Assembly: GCF_019749295.1 (NCBI RefSeq) | Contig: NZ_JACWFG010000013.1 | Location: 186,001 to 250,000, forward strand | Source: Neobacillus niacini | GTDB lineage: Bacteria > Bacillota > Bacilli > Bacillales > Cytobacillaceae | Length of the DNA stretch: 64,000 nt | Reading direction: 5' to 3' | Part shown: positions 54,705 through 64,000 of the stretch, in pieces | Position numbering within the stretch: position 1 is the stretch's first letter | Layout: each line of letters starts with the position of its first letter | Program-made: the position numbers and the translations under genes | The notes under the pieces: model-generated | Told to the model about the DNA's origin: nothing | What the model saw: only the letters and a program-made list of their open reading frames with translations | Database searches by the model: none

Positions 54705-57146
54705 TTAATCATTCGCTTTAACTGGACCTTCTGCCATCCAAATGGTTGTTACTTTTCCATTGTCATTTTCATCAAGGACGAAAGATCCGTTGGAATAACG
54801 GTCATTAAACCGTATTTCGGATGTCACAATCTTTTCGATGTGGCCTTTTTCAGTTTGAATGAAAAGTGTATCTTCGTCAGCTGCAACAACAAAGCCAACT
54901 ATACGGTGAGGATTTGCCTTTAGCTCCCGTAAGATAACAACCCCGCGCTTCGCTCTTGTTGATTTATCAAATTCCTTCAGCTTCATCCGCTTCACAGAAC
55001 CGCGTTGAGTGGTGATTACGATCGTTGCTTTATCATTGTCAGGAGTGATCACTTTCCCGCCGACAACAACATCCCCATCCTTCAAATTAATACCTTTGAC
55101 ACCAGCTGCACGAATACCGATAATACTAATTTCTTCTTCGTGGAACCATAATGCATAGCCAAAATTTGAGATGATGAATATTTCCTTTGTACCATCTGTT
55201 AGGTGTACATCAACTACTTGATCATCATCCTTAAGATTGATACCCACTAATGGTTTGGAATAGCGCTGTGCCTTATATTGCTTTAGCTCTGTCTTCTTAA
55301 CCATTCCGTTTTTCGTAACAAATACTAGATAAGCATCAGCCTCAAAATCCTTGACTGGAATAACTTGAATTATATCTTCATCGCGATCAATCGGTATGAT
55401 ATTGGCAACATGCTGTCCTAAGTCCTTCCAGCGAATATCTGGAAGTTCATGAACCGGACAGTATAAATAGTTCCCTTTATTCGTGAAGAGAAGCACTACA
55501 TCTTGTGTGTTTATTTCAAGTTGTGAAAGTAACCGGTCTGTATCCTTCATTGCCAGATCCTGACCATTAGAAGCAGCAAAAGAACGCTGGCTTGTCCGTT
55601 TGACATACCCTTCTTTTGTTACCGTTACAATTACATCTTCACTAGGAACCGTTACCTCAAGATTAATTTTTAATTCTTCAATTTCTGCCTCTATTTTAGA
55701 ACGACGAGGATCAGCAAAACGTTTCTTAACGTCTTTTAATTCCTTTTTTATGACAGAAAGCAGCTTCTTCTCACTTAATAGGATTGAAGTCCATTCTTCA
55801 ATTTTACTAGCCAATTCTTCCGCTTCTAGCTGTAAAGCCGTAATATCTGTGTTGGTTAAGCGGTATAGCTGTAAAGAAACAATGGCTTCAGCTTGAGCTT
55901 CGGTAAATGAGAATTTTGCAATTAAATTATCTTTTGCATCACGTTTATCCTTAGAAGCACGGATTGTCGCAATTACCTGATCAAGGATTGATAATGCCTT
56001 CATTAACCCTTCAACGATATGTTGGCGTTCTTTTGCTTTATCCAACTCATACTTCGTTCTTCTAACAACAACTTCTTTTTGGTGATCGATATAAGCATCT
56101 AATAATTCACGAATGCCTAATAACTTTGGATGCTTTTTAGAAATAGCAACCATATTGAAATTATAGGCAACCTGTAAATCACTATTTTTATATAAATAAT
56201 TTAGAACACCATTTGCATTGGCATCTTTCTTTAATTCAATAACAATTCTTAGTCCAGTTCGATCTGTCTCATCACGAACCTCTGATATTCCATCGACTTT
56301 TCGGTCAAGTCGGAATTCATCAATTTTCCTAACAAGATTCGCTTTATTGATTTCAAAAGGAATCTCAGTTACAACAATTTGTTGTTTGCCGCCGCGAAGC
56401 TCCTCAATTTCAGCTTTACTGCGGACAATAATTTTACCTTTACCTGTTTCATAAGCCTTTTTAATGCCGTCTATTCCTTGAATGATTCCCCCCGTTGGGA
56501 AATCAGGTCCTTTAATAGCGGTCATTAATTCCTCAATGGATACGTTAGGATTATCCATTCTCATGATGACACCATCAATGACCTCACCAAGATTATGCGG
56601 CGGGATATCCGTTGCGTACCCTGCCGAAATTCCTGTTGAGCCATTTACAAGCAGATTTGGGAACATAGCGGGCAGCACCGTAGGTTCATTTGCTGTATCG
56701 TCAAAGTTAGGAATAAAATCGACTGTGTGTTTTTCGATATCACGAAGTAATTCTGCGGAAATAGCTGACAGACGTGCCTCAGTATAACGCATCGCTGCTG
56801 GCGGGTCGCCATCCATACTTCCGTTGTTTCCATGCATCTGAACGAGAACGTTTCGAACCTTCCAATCCTGGCTCATCCGCACCATTGCATCATAAACAGA
56901 GGAGTCACCATGCGGATGATAATTACCGATAACATTTCCGACTGTTTTAGCGGATTTACGGAAGCCCTTTTCAAAGGTATTTCCTTCAACATGCATCGCA
57001 TAAAGTATTCTGCGTTGAACTGGTTTTAATCCGTCCCTTGCATCAGGTAAGGCCCGTTCTTGAATAATATATTTACTATATCTGCCGAAACGATCGCCAA
57101 TTACATCCTCTAAAGGTAAGTCACGGAATATCTCAGTTGAGCTCAT
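54705..57146 (-). CDS. parC: DNA topoisomerase IV subunit A
   Basis: An 813-residue ParC. It has [32 protein letters not shown] at the start, the quinolone-determining [20 protein letters not shown], the DNA-cleaving Tyr in [13 protein letters not shown], and a C-terminal beta-pinwheel. The first resistance-linked position is the sensitive-type Ser; the second is Asp instead of the Glu I recall in B. subtilis. ParC cuts and rejoins DNA to decatenate chromosomes. It starts inside the parE stop (4-nt overlap). B. subtilis ParC is 806 residues. Confidence 0.97.
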   Translation of the reverse strand: MSSTEIFRDLPLEDVIGDRFGRYSKYIIQERALPDARDGLKPVQRRILYAMHVEGNTFEKGFRKSAKTVGNVIGNYHPHGDSSVYDAMVRMSQDWKVRNVLVQMHGNNGSMDGDPPAAMRYTEARLSAISAELLRDIEKHTVDFIPNFDDTANEPTVLPAMFPNLLVNGSTGISAGYATDIPPHNLGEVIDGVIMRMDNPNVSIEELMTAIKGPDFPTGGIIQGIDGIKKAYETGKGKIIVRSKAEIEELRGGKQQIVVTEIPFEINKANLVRKIDEFRLDRKVDGISEVRDETDRTGLRIVIELKKDANANGVLNYLYKNSDLQVAYNFNMVAISKKHPKLLGIRELLDAYIDHQKEVVVRRTKYELDKAKERQHIVEGLMKALSILDQVIATIRASKDKRDAKDNLIAKFSFTEAQAEAIVSLQLYRLTNTDITALQLEAEELASKIEEWTSILLSEKKLLSVIKKELKDVKKRFADPRRSKIEAEIEELKINLEVTVPSEDVIVTVTKEGYVKRTSQRSFAASNGQDLAMKDTDRLLSQLEINTQDVVLLFTNKGNYLYCPVHELPDIRWKDLGQHVANIIPIDRDEDIIQVIPVKDFEADAYLVFVTKNGMVKKTELKQYKAQRYSKPLVGINLKDDDQVVDVHLTDGTKEIFIISNFGYALWFHEEEISIIGIRAAGVKGINLKDGDVVVGGKVITPDNDKATIVITTQRGSVKRMKLKEFDKSTRAKRGVVILRELKANPHRIVGFVVAADEDTLFIQTEKGHIEKIVTSEIRFNDRYSNGSFVLDENDNGKVTTIWMAEGPVKAND

Positions 57147-59122
57147 TCTTCAGATTCCTCCTCAGCGACCGTAATATTTTCGTTTTCCAAAATACTATCA
57201 TCTTCCTCTAAACCAAAGGCTACATTGTTTTCAATCCATTTACGGCGCGGGTCAACTTTATCACCCATTAAAGTCGTAATTCGGCGCTCAGCTCTTGCCG
57301 CGTCATCAATTTTCACACGGATTAATGTCCGAGTCTCTGGATTCATCGTTGTATCCCAGAGTTGATCTGCATTCATTTCTCCAAGACCTTTATAACGCTG
57401 GATCATATAGCCTCTGCCAACTTTTTTAATCGCACCTTGGAGTTCATCATCGCTCCAGGCGTATTCAATAATCTCTTTTTTACCCGTACCTTTACTTACT
57501 TTATAAAGTGGAGGCAGTGCAATATACACCTTACCTGCTTCAATAAGTGGTTTCATATACCGATAGAAAAAGGTTAACAGTAACACTTGTATATGCGCAC
57601 CGTCTGTATCGGCATCCGTCATAATAATGACTTTATCGTAGTTTGCATCCTCGACATTAAAGTCAGAACCTACTCCAGCACCAACTGTATGAATGATTGT
57701 ATTTATTTCTTCATTCTTAAAGATATCAGCCAGCTTCGCTTTTTCTGTATTGATTACTTTTCCACGCAAAGGAAGTACGGCTTGGAAGCGGCGGTCACGG
57801 CCTTGTTTTGCAGAGCCGCCTGCGGAGTCACCCTCAACTAAATAGATTTCATTTTTTTGCGGATTTCTAGATTGAGCAGGTGTAAGCTTCCCTGATAAAA
57901 GAGTATCCGAGCGCTTCCTCTTTTTACCGCTCCTTGCGTCCTCCCGTGCTTTTCGTGCTGCTTCACGGGCTTGATAGGCTTTAATTGACTTTTTAATTAA
58001 CAACGAGCTGATGTCGGGGTTTTCTTCAAGAAAATAGGTTAGGTTTTCAGAAACCACTGCGTCTACCGCCGATCTAGCTTCACTAGTCCCTAATTTTCCC
58101 TTCGTCTGTCCCTCGAACTGTAATAACTGCTCTGGAATTCGAATAGAAATAATCGCAGATAATCCTTCACGAATATCAGCACCCTCAAGATTCTTTTCCT
58201 TTTCTTTTAAAAGAGAAACCTTTCGGGCATATTCATTGAAAACACGAGTCATCGCTGTTTTCGTCCCTACTTCATGCGTTCCGCCGTCTTTCGTCCGGAC
58301 ATTGTTTACAAATGATAGCATGTTCTCTGAATAACCATCATTAAATTGAAAGGCATATTCCACTTCAATCCCATTGTGGCTTCCTTCAAAACTAATGACT
58401 GGGTGAAGGACATCTTTTTCCTCATTTAAGTAAGCAACAAAGGCCTCTATCCCATTTTCATAATGGAAAACCTCATGAAAATCATTTCGATCATCGATGA
58501 TTTCAATCTTTAAACCTTTTAAAAGAAACGCTGACTCTCTTAACCTCTCACATAATGTTTCAAAGTTATATGTGGTGGCAGAAAAAATGGATGCGTCTGG
58601 TTTAAAGTGAATTGTAGTACCCGTTTGATTGGTTTTCCCGATTTTTTCCAAGGTGGTAACGGGTTTACCGCCATTTTCAAAGCGTTGTTCGTAAACAAAA
58701 CCATCTCTTTTTATCGTTACCGTTAACCATTCAGATAAGGCATTAACAACGGAGGCACCAACACCATGTAATCCACCGCTGGTTTTATATCCGCCTTGAC
58801 CAAATTTACCGCCAGCATGAAGAACTGTTAGGATAACTTCTGGAGTCGGTTTCCCCATTTTATGCATGCCTGTTGGCATTCCACGACCTCTATCCGAGAC
58901 ACTAATTGAATTATCTTTGTGGATCTTTACAATGATTTGATTCCCAAATCCTCCTAGAGCCTCATCGACTGAGTTGTCGACAATCTCATATACAAGATGG
59001 TGTAATCCGCGTGTATCAGTGCTCCCGATGTACATTCCTGGTCGCTTCCTGACGGCCTCCAGTCCCTCTAGTACCTGTATGGCATCATCATTATATTCAA
59101 AAGCTTTCTGATTACTTGCCAC
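57143..59122 (-). CDS. parE: DNA topoisomerase IV subunit B
   Basis: A 659-residue ParE with the GHKL ATPase ([61 protein letters not shown]) and the TOPRIM domain ([40 protein letters not shown]). A Lys/Arg-rich linker lies near 395-415. It powers strand passage by topoisomerase IV. GTG start after GAAAGGGG. Cotranscribed with parC. Confidence 0.97.
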   Translation of the reverse strand: MASNQKAFEYNDDAIQVLEGLEAVRKRPGMYIGSTDTRGLHHLVYEIVDNSVDEALGGFGNQIIVKIHKDNSISVSDRGRGMPTGMHKMGKPTPEVILTVLHAGGKFGQGGYKTSGGLHGVGASVVNALSEWLTVTIKRDGFVYEQRFENGGKPVTTLEKIGKTNQTGTTIHFKPDASIFSATTYNFETLCERLRESAFLLKGLKIEIIDDRNDFHEVFHYENGIEAFVAYLNEEKDVLHPVISFEGSHNGIEVEYAFQFNDGYSENMLSFVNNVRTKDGGTHEVGTKTAMTRVFNEYARKVSLLKEKEKNLEGADIREGLSAIISIRIPEQLLQFEGQTKGKLGTSEARSAVDAVVSENLTYFLEENPDISSLLIKKSIKAYQAREAARKAREDARSGKKRKRSDTLLSGKLTPAQSRNPQKNEIYLVEGDSAGGSAKQGRDRRFQAVLPLRGKVINTEKAKLADIFKNEEINTIIHTVGAGVGSDFNVEDANYDKVIIMTDADTDGAHIQVLLLTFFYRYMKPLIEAGKVYIALPPLYKVSKGTGKKEIIEYAWSDDELQGAIKKVGRGYMIQRYKGLGEMNADQLWDTTMNPETRTLIRVKIDDAARAERRITTLMGDKVDPRRKWIENNVAFGLEEDDSILENENITVAEEESEE

Positions 59123-59364
59123 TAAAATACCCCTTTCATTCCCTGCAACGAAAAAACATCTTTTAATTGCTATCTTTATGAGTAAATTTATTCATTCGTG
59201 TAAAAAAGTTATTATTATGGTTATTTTAGAACGAATGTTTGCCGCTCTTAATTGTATCACATCTTTTCGGCGTCTATGCTTTATTTTAGCGATTTATTTC
59301 GATTTGGCAAATGTCTAATTTGAAACAATATAATTTTGTAACTGTTTTTTTAGTAAAAAAAAGA

Positions 59365-59392
59365 AAAAAACTGCTAAATATTAGCAGCCTCT
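59365..59392 (-). terminator. Terminator of the CoA-binding protein gene
   Basis: CTGCTAAATATTAGCAG hairpin (59371-59387), followed on the minus strand by TTTTTTT. Confidence 0.85.
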
Positions 59393-59406
59393 TTCAACCA
59401 AAATCA

Positions 59407-59820
59407 TTATTTTGTTAAGGCATGTGCCACTTTTATGCAAAGGTCCATAATCACTGTATATCCTTTTTCTTTCAAGAAATCATAAGCTTCTTCGTTTACT
59501 AATCCCTGCTGTGCCCAAAAAACATCTGCGTCGACTTCATCAAACTCTTTCGCAACATCAAATAATTGCTCTGAACGACGGAAAACATTCACGATATCAA
59601 TATGCCCCTCAATATCTTTTAACGAGGCAACCGCTTTTACTCCAAGCACTTCATCAACTGTTGGATTAACCGGAATGATTTCATAACCCGCTTTTTGCAT
59701 CACCTCAGAAACCATATACGAAGTTCTGTCTGGTTTATCACTTAAACCCACAACAGCGATACGTTTAGATTTTTTCAATATAGCTCCAATTTCTTCTAAG
59801 GTTGGATTTTCAACTGCCAT
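59407..59820 (-). CDS. CoA-binding domain protein (YneT/YccU-like)
   Basis: A 137-residue Rossmann-fold CoA-binding protein (IGAILKKSKRIAVVGLSDKPDRTSYMVSEVMQKAGYEIIPVNP, VFRRSEQLF, VFWAQQGLVNEEAYDFLKEKGYTVIMDLCIKV). It corresponds to YneT, which sits between plsY and parE in B. subtilis. ATG at 59820 follows AGGAAGTG by 7 nt. The role is uncharacterised; the family binds CoA. Confidence 0.9.
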   Translation of the reverse strand: MAVENPTLEEIGAILKKSKRIAVVGLSDKPDRTSYMVSEVMQKAGYEIIPVNPTVDEVLGVKAVASLKDIEGHIDIVNVFRRSEQLFDVAKEFDEVDADVFWAQQGLVNEEAYDFLKEKGYTVIMDLCIKVAHALTK

Positions 59821-59896
59821 GAACAAACACTTCCTTTATTTCCTGAATTTTACTATCTACTTTCACTATAACATAAATGGATAATTTGCAAAAAAA

Positions 59897-59912
59897 AATG
59901 CTTTCAGCATTA
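59897..59912 (-). terminator. Terminator of the SH3-GH18 gene
   Basis: AATGCT/AGCATT hairpin, followed on the minus strand by a long T run. A second inverted repeat (ATAGACCAGCA with TGCTGATCTAT, 59929-59950) overlaps the gene end. Confidence 0.65.
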
Positions 59913-59946
59913 AAAAGAACCAAAAAAATAGACCAGCATTGCTGAT

Positions 59947-61686
59947 CTATTTCTGTGTGACTGCTTTATTTGAATCCATATTGATGGCAGTCCATGCTGT
60001 CTGATCTCCGAAGGTTCTTGACCAGGAAGCAACTCCAGCTAGATGATAAGAGGCTGCTAGGTTTGCTCGTTTCGTTAAGGATAATTCATCTTCAATCCAC
60101 ACTTTATAGGTGGCATTTTCATCTGCTGCATAATACTCTGCGTAGTTTTGCCCACTAGCTTCATCATACACAGGCTGCAGACCTTTCTCTGCTAACCATT
60201 CCTTGACCTTAGACATTGACATCGACTGCGAGGTAACCACTGTACTTCCATCTGCATTGTGTTGTTCTTTCCAAAGTCTAGTATATAATGGTACACCGAG
60301 AATGAGCTTCTCTTTAGGAACCTCTTTTAACAAGTTTTGCAAATTCTTTTCAACCCAAGGCAGACTAGCGACACTGCCGGCAACTGGAGATGATCCTGCG
60401 TGCTCATCATAAGCCATGATAATAAGGTAATCTACAATTCCAGCGAGCTTACTTCGTTCATAAAAAGATGACCAATTATTATTTTCACCTGCATAAAAGG
60501 TAATGTCCATTGAAACTACTAATCCTGCTTCATGCAAATAAGGTGTGGCTTCTCTCATAAATTGGGTGACGAGTTGCCCATCTTCCTGCTTTACGTTTTC
60601 TATATCAAAATTTATCCCTTGCAGCTGGTACATTTGACTGAAATGAAGCAGCTGAACAATGATTTTTTGACGAGTTTCAAAGTCTTTTAATGCTTCATGT
60701 GTAAGTACGGGGTCGAAAGAGTTTGAAAACAATCCCCATACTTGATAACCCTTAGACTGTGCCCATTTACTATACTCTTGGGAAGCTAAGTTTTTTATAC
60801 TTCCATCAGTTCCTGCTAAGGAAAACCATGTTGGAGAGACAACATTCAAACCTATCATGTCTGGTATTTGTGTATGATTTGGATTTTTCGTATAAACGGC
60901 TTCCCAAGTTAATTGGATAGGACCATCAATTTTTGTAACACCTGTCGTTTGGGGTTGCTGTTTTAGCGTAATTGTTACTTCTTTGTTTTTTGTAATATTC
61001 TTCTTACTAATGTATCCGCTGATTCCATTTTCTTTTCTTACCAAATAATAATTTTCTTCCTCAGCCTCAATCATTACATTTTCCTGTTTCGATAATTCCG
61101 CTGTAAACGGAGCCTTTAAAGTTGGCTCTGTTCGTAATCTTAGCTTTTCAGGGTGAACATCTTCCGCTGTTGTGGTCCCTTCGAAATACTGGTCCCCATT
61201 CTTTTGAATCCAAATCGTACCTGTATCCTTTAATACCTTATATTGTATAGGATAAAAGCTCAGCAGAGGATCGATTGCTACAAATATTTGTCCATCCTTT
61301 GAGATAATTGGTGAAACCTGCAGCTCTACCGGTTTTGAATTAACAAAGAAGGTTAATGAATCTGTAGGCATTTGGATAACCTTTTCTGCTGTCGTTATGA
61401 TGATGGAGGTAGATTTTTCATCAAAAATAATCGTAGAATCTATGTTCTCTTGCATAAATGAAAGTGGGAGAAAGATCGTATCCCCTTCGAGTAGTGCATT
61501 TCCCTTTTGAGTTCCTTCAAAAAGGACTGGATTTTGTTGAGTAAAATAATTAACTTTTTCCTTTGAGGCAAATGGATAAAATAAAAAAAGAATAGAAGAG
61601 GCAATCAGTAAGACTGCTATCATCAATCCTCCTAGGATCCATTTTGGTGATAATGATTTCTTCTTATGGTATTCAATTTGTGACAA
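59947..61686 (-). CDS. Cell-wall GH18 hydrolase with SH3 and amine-oxidase-like N-terminal domains
   Basis: A 579-residue membrane-anchored protein. A signal anchor lies at about 15-37 (WILGGLMIAVLLIASSILFLF), followed by a copper-amine-oxidase N-terminal-like domain (about 60-150), an SH3-like domain (about 172-235: LRLRTEPTLKAPFTAELSKQENV), then a GH18 barrel (about 260-565). The GH18 catalytic strand is LQGINFDIENV, keeping the essential Glu, and MAYDEH follows. The layout resembles Bacillus spore/cell-wall hydrolases (YaaH/YvbX-like). It is divergent from plsY. Confidence 0.88.
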   Translation of the reverse strand: MSQIEYHKKKSLSPKWILGGLMIAVLLIASSILFLFYPFASKEKVNYFTQQNPVLFEGTQKGNALLEGDTIFLPLSFMQENIDSTIIFDEKSTSIIITTAEKVIQMPTDSLTFFVNSKPVELQVSPIISKDGQIFVAIDPLLSFYPIQYKVLKDTGTIWIQKNGDQYFEGTTTAEDVHPEKLRLRTEPTLKAPFTAELSKQENVMIEAEEENYYLVRKENGISGYISKKNITKNKEVTITLKQQPQTTGVTKIDGPIQLTWEAVYTKNPNHTQIPDMIGLNVVSPTWFSLAGTDGSIKNLASQEYSKWAQSKGYQVWGLFSNSFDPVLTHEALKDFETRQKIIVQLLHFSQMYQLQGINFDIENVKQEDGQLVTQFMREATPYLHEAGLVVSMDITFYAGENNNWSSFYERSKLAGIVDYLIIMAYDEHAGSSPVAGSVASLPWVEKNLQNLLKEVPKEKLILGVPLYTRLWKEQHNADGSTVVTSQSMSMSKVKEWLAEKGLQPVYDEASGQNYAEYYAADENATYKVWIEDELSLTKRANLAASYHLAGVASWSRTFGDQTAWTAINMDSNKAVTQK

Positions 61687-61844
61687 CGCTCTTCCCCCTC
61701 ATTTCTATCGTACGGTATTAAAGAAAATTTGAGAAGGAATTTTTTCAGCATAAATTGAAATAGTTAAAAGCACTGGTAGTGTTTTTTCACCATTACATGG
61801 TAAAATAAAAGGACTTGCACTATTTATAGAAGGAGAAATCATTA

Positions 61845-62429
61845 ATGGTTCAAATTATCTTAGTCTTAATACTAGCCTACCTGCTTGGATCCATTCCGTC
61901 AGGTTTAATTATCGGTAAGGTTTTTTATAAAACTGATATCCGTGAACATGGGAGTGGAAATTTAGGGGGAACCAATACTTTTCGAACATTAGGAGTAAAA
62001 GCAGGTATCGCTGTAACCTTAGCTGATATTCTAAAAGGGACATTAGCTGCTTACTTACCTGTTATGTTTGGACTCGATATTAATCCTTTACTTGCTGGAG
62101 TATTTGCTGTAATTGGACATACCTATCCCGTCTTTGCTGGATTTAGAGGCGGCAAAGCAGTTGCTACCTCTGGGGGCGTATTATTGTTTTGTGCACCGCT
62201 TATGTTTTTAACGATTTTCGTTGTCTTTTTTGCCAGTCTATACATAACAAAGTACGTATCATTATCATCTATGCTCGCTGGCATTTGTGCAGTCATCTAT
62301 GCTGCCATTGATGGGGATATTCCTCTCTTAATTGCAGTAACACTTTTAGCCTCATTTGTAATTTATCGACATCGCGCTAATATTAAACGAATCATGAATA
62401 AAACAGAACCTAAAATTAAATGGCTTTAA
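61845..62429 (+). CDS. plsY: Glycerol-3-phosphate acyltransferase (acyl-phosphate dependent)
   Basis: A 194-residue integral membrane protein with about five to six helices and the PlsY motifs [49 protein letters not shown] and the terminal [10 protein letters not shown]. It transfers the acyl group from acyl-phosphate to glycerol-3-phosphate, the first step of phospholipid synthesis. GAAGGAG precedes ATG. Neighbourhood matches the plsY-yneT-parE-parC locus of Bacillus. Confidence 0.96.
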   Translation: MVQIILVLILAYLLGSIPSGLIIGKVFYKTDIREHGSGNLGGTNTFRTLGVKAGIAVTLADILKGTLAAYLPVMFGLDINPLLAGVFAVIGHTYPVFAGFRGGKAVATSGGVLLFCAPLMFLTIFVVFFASLYITKYVSLSSMLAGICAVIYAAIDGDIPLLIAVTLLASFVIYRHRANIKRIMNKTEPKIKWL

Positions 62430-62460
62430 GGAATCTTTTGTGGCTTCCTTAGAGCCATTT
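62418..62460 (+). terminator. Terminator after plsY
   Basis: AAATGGCTTTAAGGAA pairs imperfectly with TTCCTTAGAGCCATTT (62436-62457). It overlaps the plsY stop codon. Confidence 0.75.
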
Positions 62461-62552
62461 TCAATTTTTCATTAAAACTACATATTCTTAGTGATTTTTT
62501 TCTCCCCTAATAAAGTAAAATAAAGGTAAAGGAACTCATGGAGGGATTTTTA

Positions 62553-62735
62553 ATGTCTGAATATAATCAAACTTATAAGTTTTCCACAGACGTTTCACCT
62601 GCTTCCGATCAAGAATTTGAGGTTGAATTTTATCAATGTTTAGTAGACGACCATGACCTGCCGGAAAAGATTCCATACAAAGTAACAAAGACTTTTGATG
62701 AGCTAATTGATTTTCTTGAACAAATGGATGAATAA
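62553..62735 (+). CDS. Small hypothetical protein
   Basis: A 60-residue acidic protein (MSEYNQTYKFSTDVSPASDQEFEVEFYQCLVDDHDLPEKIPYKVTKTFDELIDFLEQMDE). ATG 62553 follows GGAGGG by 8 nt; ATG 62538 overlaps that site. I recognise no domain. It occupies the position of the small yneQ-type gene in the plsY region, but similarity was not checked. A bidirectional terminator follows. Confidence 0.7.
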   Translation: MSEYNQTYKFSTDVSPASDQEFEVEFYQCLVDDHDLPEKIPYKVTKTFDELIDFLEQMDE

Positions 62736-62742
62736 GCCTCAT

Positions 62743-62783
62743 AAAAAAACGGAGTTTCCGCTTAAGGAAACTCCGTTTTATAT
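62743..62783. terminator. Bidirectional terminator
   Basis: AAAACGGAGTTTCC (62746-62759) pairs perfectly with its complement (62766-62779). It overlaps the stop codon of the HesB-like gene. Confidence 0.9.
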
Positions 62784-63068
62784 TCTTAATAATGTAAATG
62801 AAGAATTCCCCATTACATCTTTTACATAATCCAGTTTGGTATGGTCAAAGTATACATAATCCTGTTCATGTATAAGGATCCCTATCCCATCAAACTCAAA
62901 CAACACATCACCAGTAATTTTCTGCTCCTCCAGAGACAGATTAAGTTTTGGCCCGCCTCAGCCAATTCCCATACTTAACCGGACCAGTAGTTCCTCATTT
63001 GGAGTTTGCTGTTCCTTCATGATTAATTCTTCCAATTTACCATGGGCACTCTCAGTGATTTTGAACAA
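62778..63068 (-). CDS. HesB-like protein with in-frame UGA: candidate selenoprotein
   Basis: A continuous minus-strand frame of 97 codons, interrupted only by TGA at 62958-62960 (residue 37). It reads KITESAHGKLEELIM, then RLSMGIG-[UGA]-GGPKLNLSLEE, then FEFDGIGILIHEQ and FDHTKLDYVKDVMG. This matches the small HesB/IscA-related family in which, as I recall (TIGR01911), a conserved Cys is Sec in several members, at this same G-x-C/U-x-G position. TTG 63066-63068 follows AAAGGA, the only plausible start. A SECIS-like hairpin lies 18 nt after the UGA. Iron-sulphur or redox function is inferred. If UGA is not recoded, this is a pseudogene. Confidence 0.72.
62922..62939 (-). promoter_or_regulatory. 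SECIS-like hairpin in the HesB-like mRNA
   Basis: The minus-strand RNA CUGUCUCUGGAGGAGCAG folds as CUG/CAG, a single bulged U, CUC/GAG and a U-G closing pair, with apical GGA. E. coli fdhF SECIS has the same topology: bulged U, about 4 bp, and a loop starting GG. The loop G is about 26 nt after the UGA, inside the 16-37 nt window known for bacterial SECIS elements. It lies within the coding frame (LSLEEQ), as bacterial SECIS elements do. Confidence 0.55.
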
Positions 63069-63197
63069 AATACATCACGTCCTTTATTTTTTTCAAAAAA
63101 TGCGGGAAAAAGTCGAAAATTAGCATATAAATATAATATAGTATTGGTAGAATAGTTGAAAATATTTTGCCTTAAAATCTGTTAGTTAGGAGATATT

Positions 63198-64000
63198 ATG
63201 AAAAAGAGAGCCATTATATCATCTGTCATTATCATTTCAATATGTATTCTCGCTGCAGGCGGGCTTCTAATTCAGCAAAATAATAACAGGAATGCTGCTT
63301 CAATAAAACACCCTGCTAAGGACCATGCAACGAGAGTACAACCCGTCGTAACGAGGACATTAACGGAAAGGTTGACCATTGGGGCAATTGGCGACATCCT
63401 GATCCATGATAGGGTTTATCAGGATGCTTTTAATGGCACGCAATATAATTTCAATCCAATCTTTGAAAATGTAAAAAGCATATTGGAATCACCGGATGTG
63501 CTTACAGCCAATCAAGAGAGTATGCTGGGTGGTGTTGACATAGGTGTTTCTAGTTACCCTATGTTTAATAGTCCCCATGAAGTGGCAGATGCTCTCGTCA
63601 ATACGGGCGTAGATATTGTATCACTAGCTAATAATCATACGCTGGATAAAGGGCAGAGAGGAATCCTTTCTGCAACCGATTACTTAAATAGTATCGGACT
63701 TCCCCATGTAGGAAGCTTTTTAAATGAAGAGGATCGTCAAAAACTAAGAATCATTACTAAGAATGGCATTAAATTAGCCTTTCTTTCATACACCTATGGA
63801 ACAAATGGGATACCAATCCCAGATGGTAAAGATTTTTTGGTTAATCTTATTAACCGTGATAAGATGAGTGAAGAAATAAGACGGGCAAAAAAAGAAGCTG
63901 ATGTTGTGGTAATGAGCATTCATTGGGGGAACGAATACCAGCGAGTACCTACCAGTGAGCAAAAAGATTTAGCAAATTTCCTTGCGAATGAAGGGGTAGA
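63198..64000 (+). CDS. CapA-family protein (3' truncated by window edge)
   Basis: The first 267 residues of an open frame running off the right edge. An N-terminal hydrophobic anchor (AIISSVIIISICILAAGGLL, residues 4-23) is followed by a CapA/PgsA-type metallophosphatase-like domain: LTIGAIGDILIHDRVYQ, VLTANQESMLGG, VSLANNHTLDKG, LAFLSYTYGTNG and VVMSIHWGNEYQ. CapA proteins are linked to poly-gamma-glutamate capsule anchoring, but many Bacillus paralogues have no known role. GGAGA precedes ATG 63198. No pgsB/pgsC is visible. Confidence 0.9.
   Translation, partial: MKKRAIISSVIIISICILAAGGLLIQQNNNRNAASIKHPAKDHATRVQPVVTRTLTERLTIGAIGDILIHDRVYQDAFNGTQYNFNPIFENVKSILESPDVLTANQESMLGGVDIGVSSYPMFNSPHEVADALVNTGVDIVSLANNHTLDKGQRGILSATDYLNSIGLPHVGSFLNEEDRQKLRIITKNGIKLAFLSYTYGTNGIPIPDGKDFLVNLINRDKMSEEIRRAKKEADVVVMSIHWGNEYQRVPTSEQKDLANFLANEGV

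Noticed and set aside
61663..61685. A further minus-strand TGTCACA element
   Set aside because: It is inside the GH18 coding region and no CGTT/CGTC follows at the right spacing.

Overview
The window is low-GC chromosomal DNA from an endospore-forming Bacillaceae bacterium, probably Bacillus or Neobacillus-like. The evidence is a gerA-type germinant receptor operon, TTG/GTG starts behind strong GGAGG sites, a T-box before proBA, a THI-box before thiMDE, DUF1292/DUF2533/DUF3219 proteins typical of Bacillus, and parE-parC next to a CoA-binding protein gene and plsY. I see no phage, insertion sequence, rRNA or CRISPR array. The species assignment is inference.

Layout. 1-2.5 kb: 3' part of a secreted bacillopeptidase F-like subtilase. 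2.6-7.5 kb: LysR and MarR regulators, an ECF41 sigma factor (SigJ type) with a carboxymuconolactone decarboxylase-like partner, a UspA protein and a HAD phosphatase. Sigma gene and partner carry the same promoter architecture, TGTCACA-N16-CGTT. 7.6-11.1 kb: TPP riboswitch, thiM-thiD-thiE, a 52-bp tandem repeat array and thiW. 11.3-15 kb: a patatin-like lipase and an SF1 helicase. 15-17.7 kb: T-box plus proB-proA. 17.7-25 kb: YqcI/YcgG protein, a nuclease-helicase fusion, a SatD-like/DUF3307 pair, and feoA with FeoB split into two coupled genes.

25-34 kb: PfpI-like protein, DUF1292 protein, a secreted hypothetical, aldehyde dehydrogenase, a second 52-bp repeat array, then a TetR gene divergent from an acyl-CoA catabolic operon (CoA-transferase, SDR dehydrogenase, thiolase, MBL hydrolase, thioesterase). 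34-42 kb: an XRE-cupin regulator divergent from doxX and an extradiol dioxygenase with a large inverted-repeat operator between them; trhO; a GH18 protein; a metallophosphoesterase; and pterin dehydratase plus phenylalanine hydroxylase. 42-54.6 kb: a repetitive protein, a second patatin, nrnB, the ger operon, small conserved proteins, an atypical tRNA-like gene and a XerS-type recombinase. 54.7-64 kb: parC-parE, CoA-binding protein, a GH18 protein with SH3 domain, plsY, a small protein, a HesB-like gene with an in-frame UGA, and the start of a CapA-family gene.

The most interesting observation is the HesB-like gene at 62778-63068 (minus strand). Its reading frame is intact except for one UGA exactly where the family has its conserved Cys/Sec. 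A hairpin with a bulged U and a GG-containing apical loop, as in a bacterial SECIS, lies at the expected distance downstream. It is a candidate selenoprotein. The selenocysteine machinery is not in this window, so a nonsense mutation remains possible.
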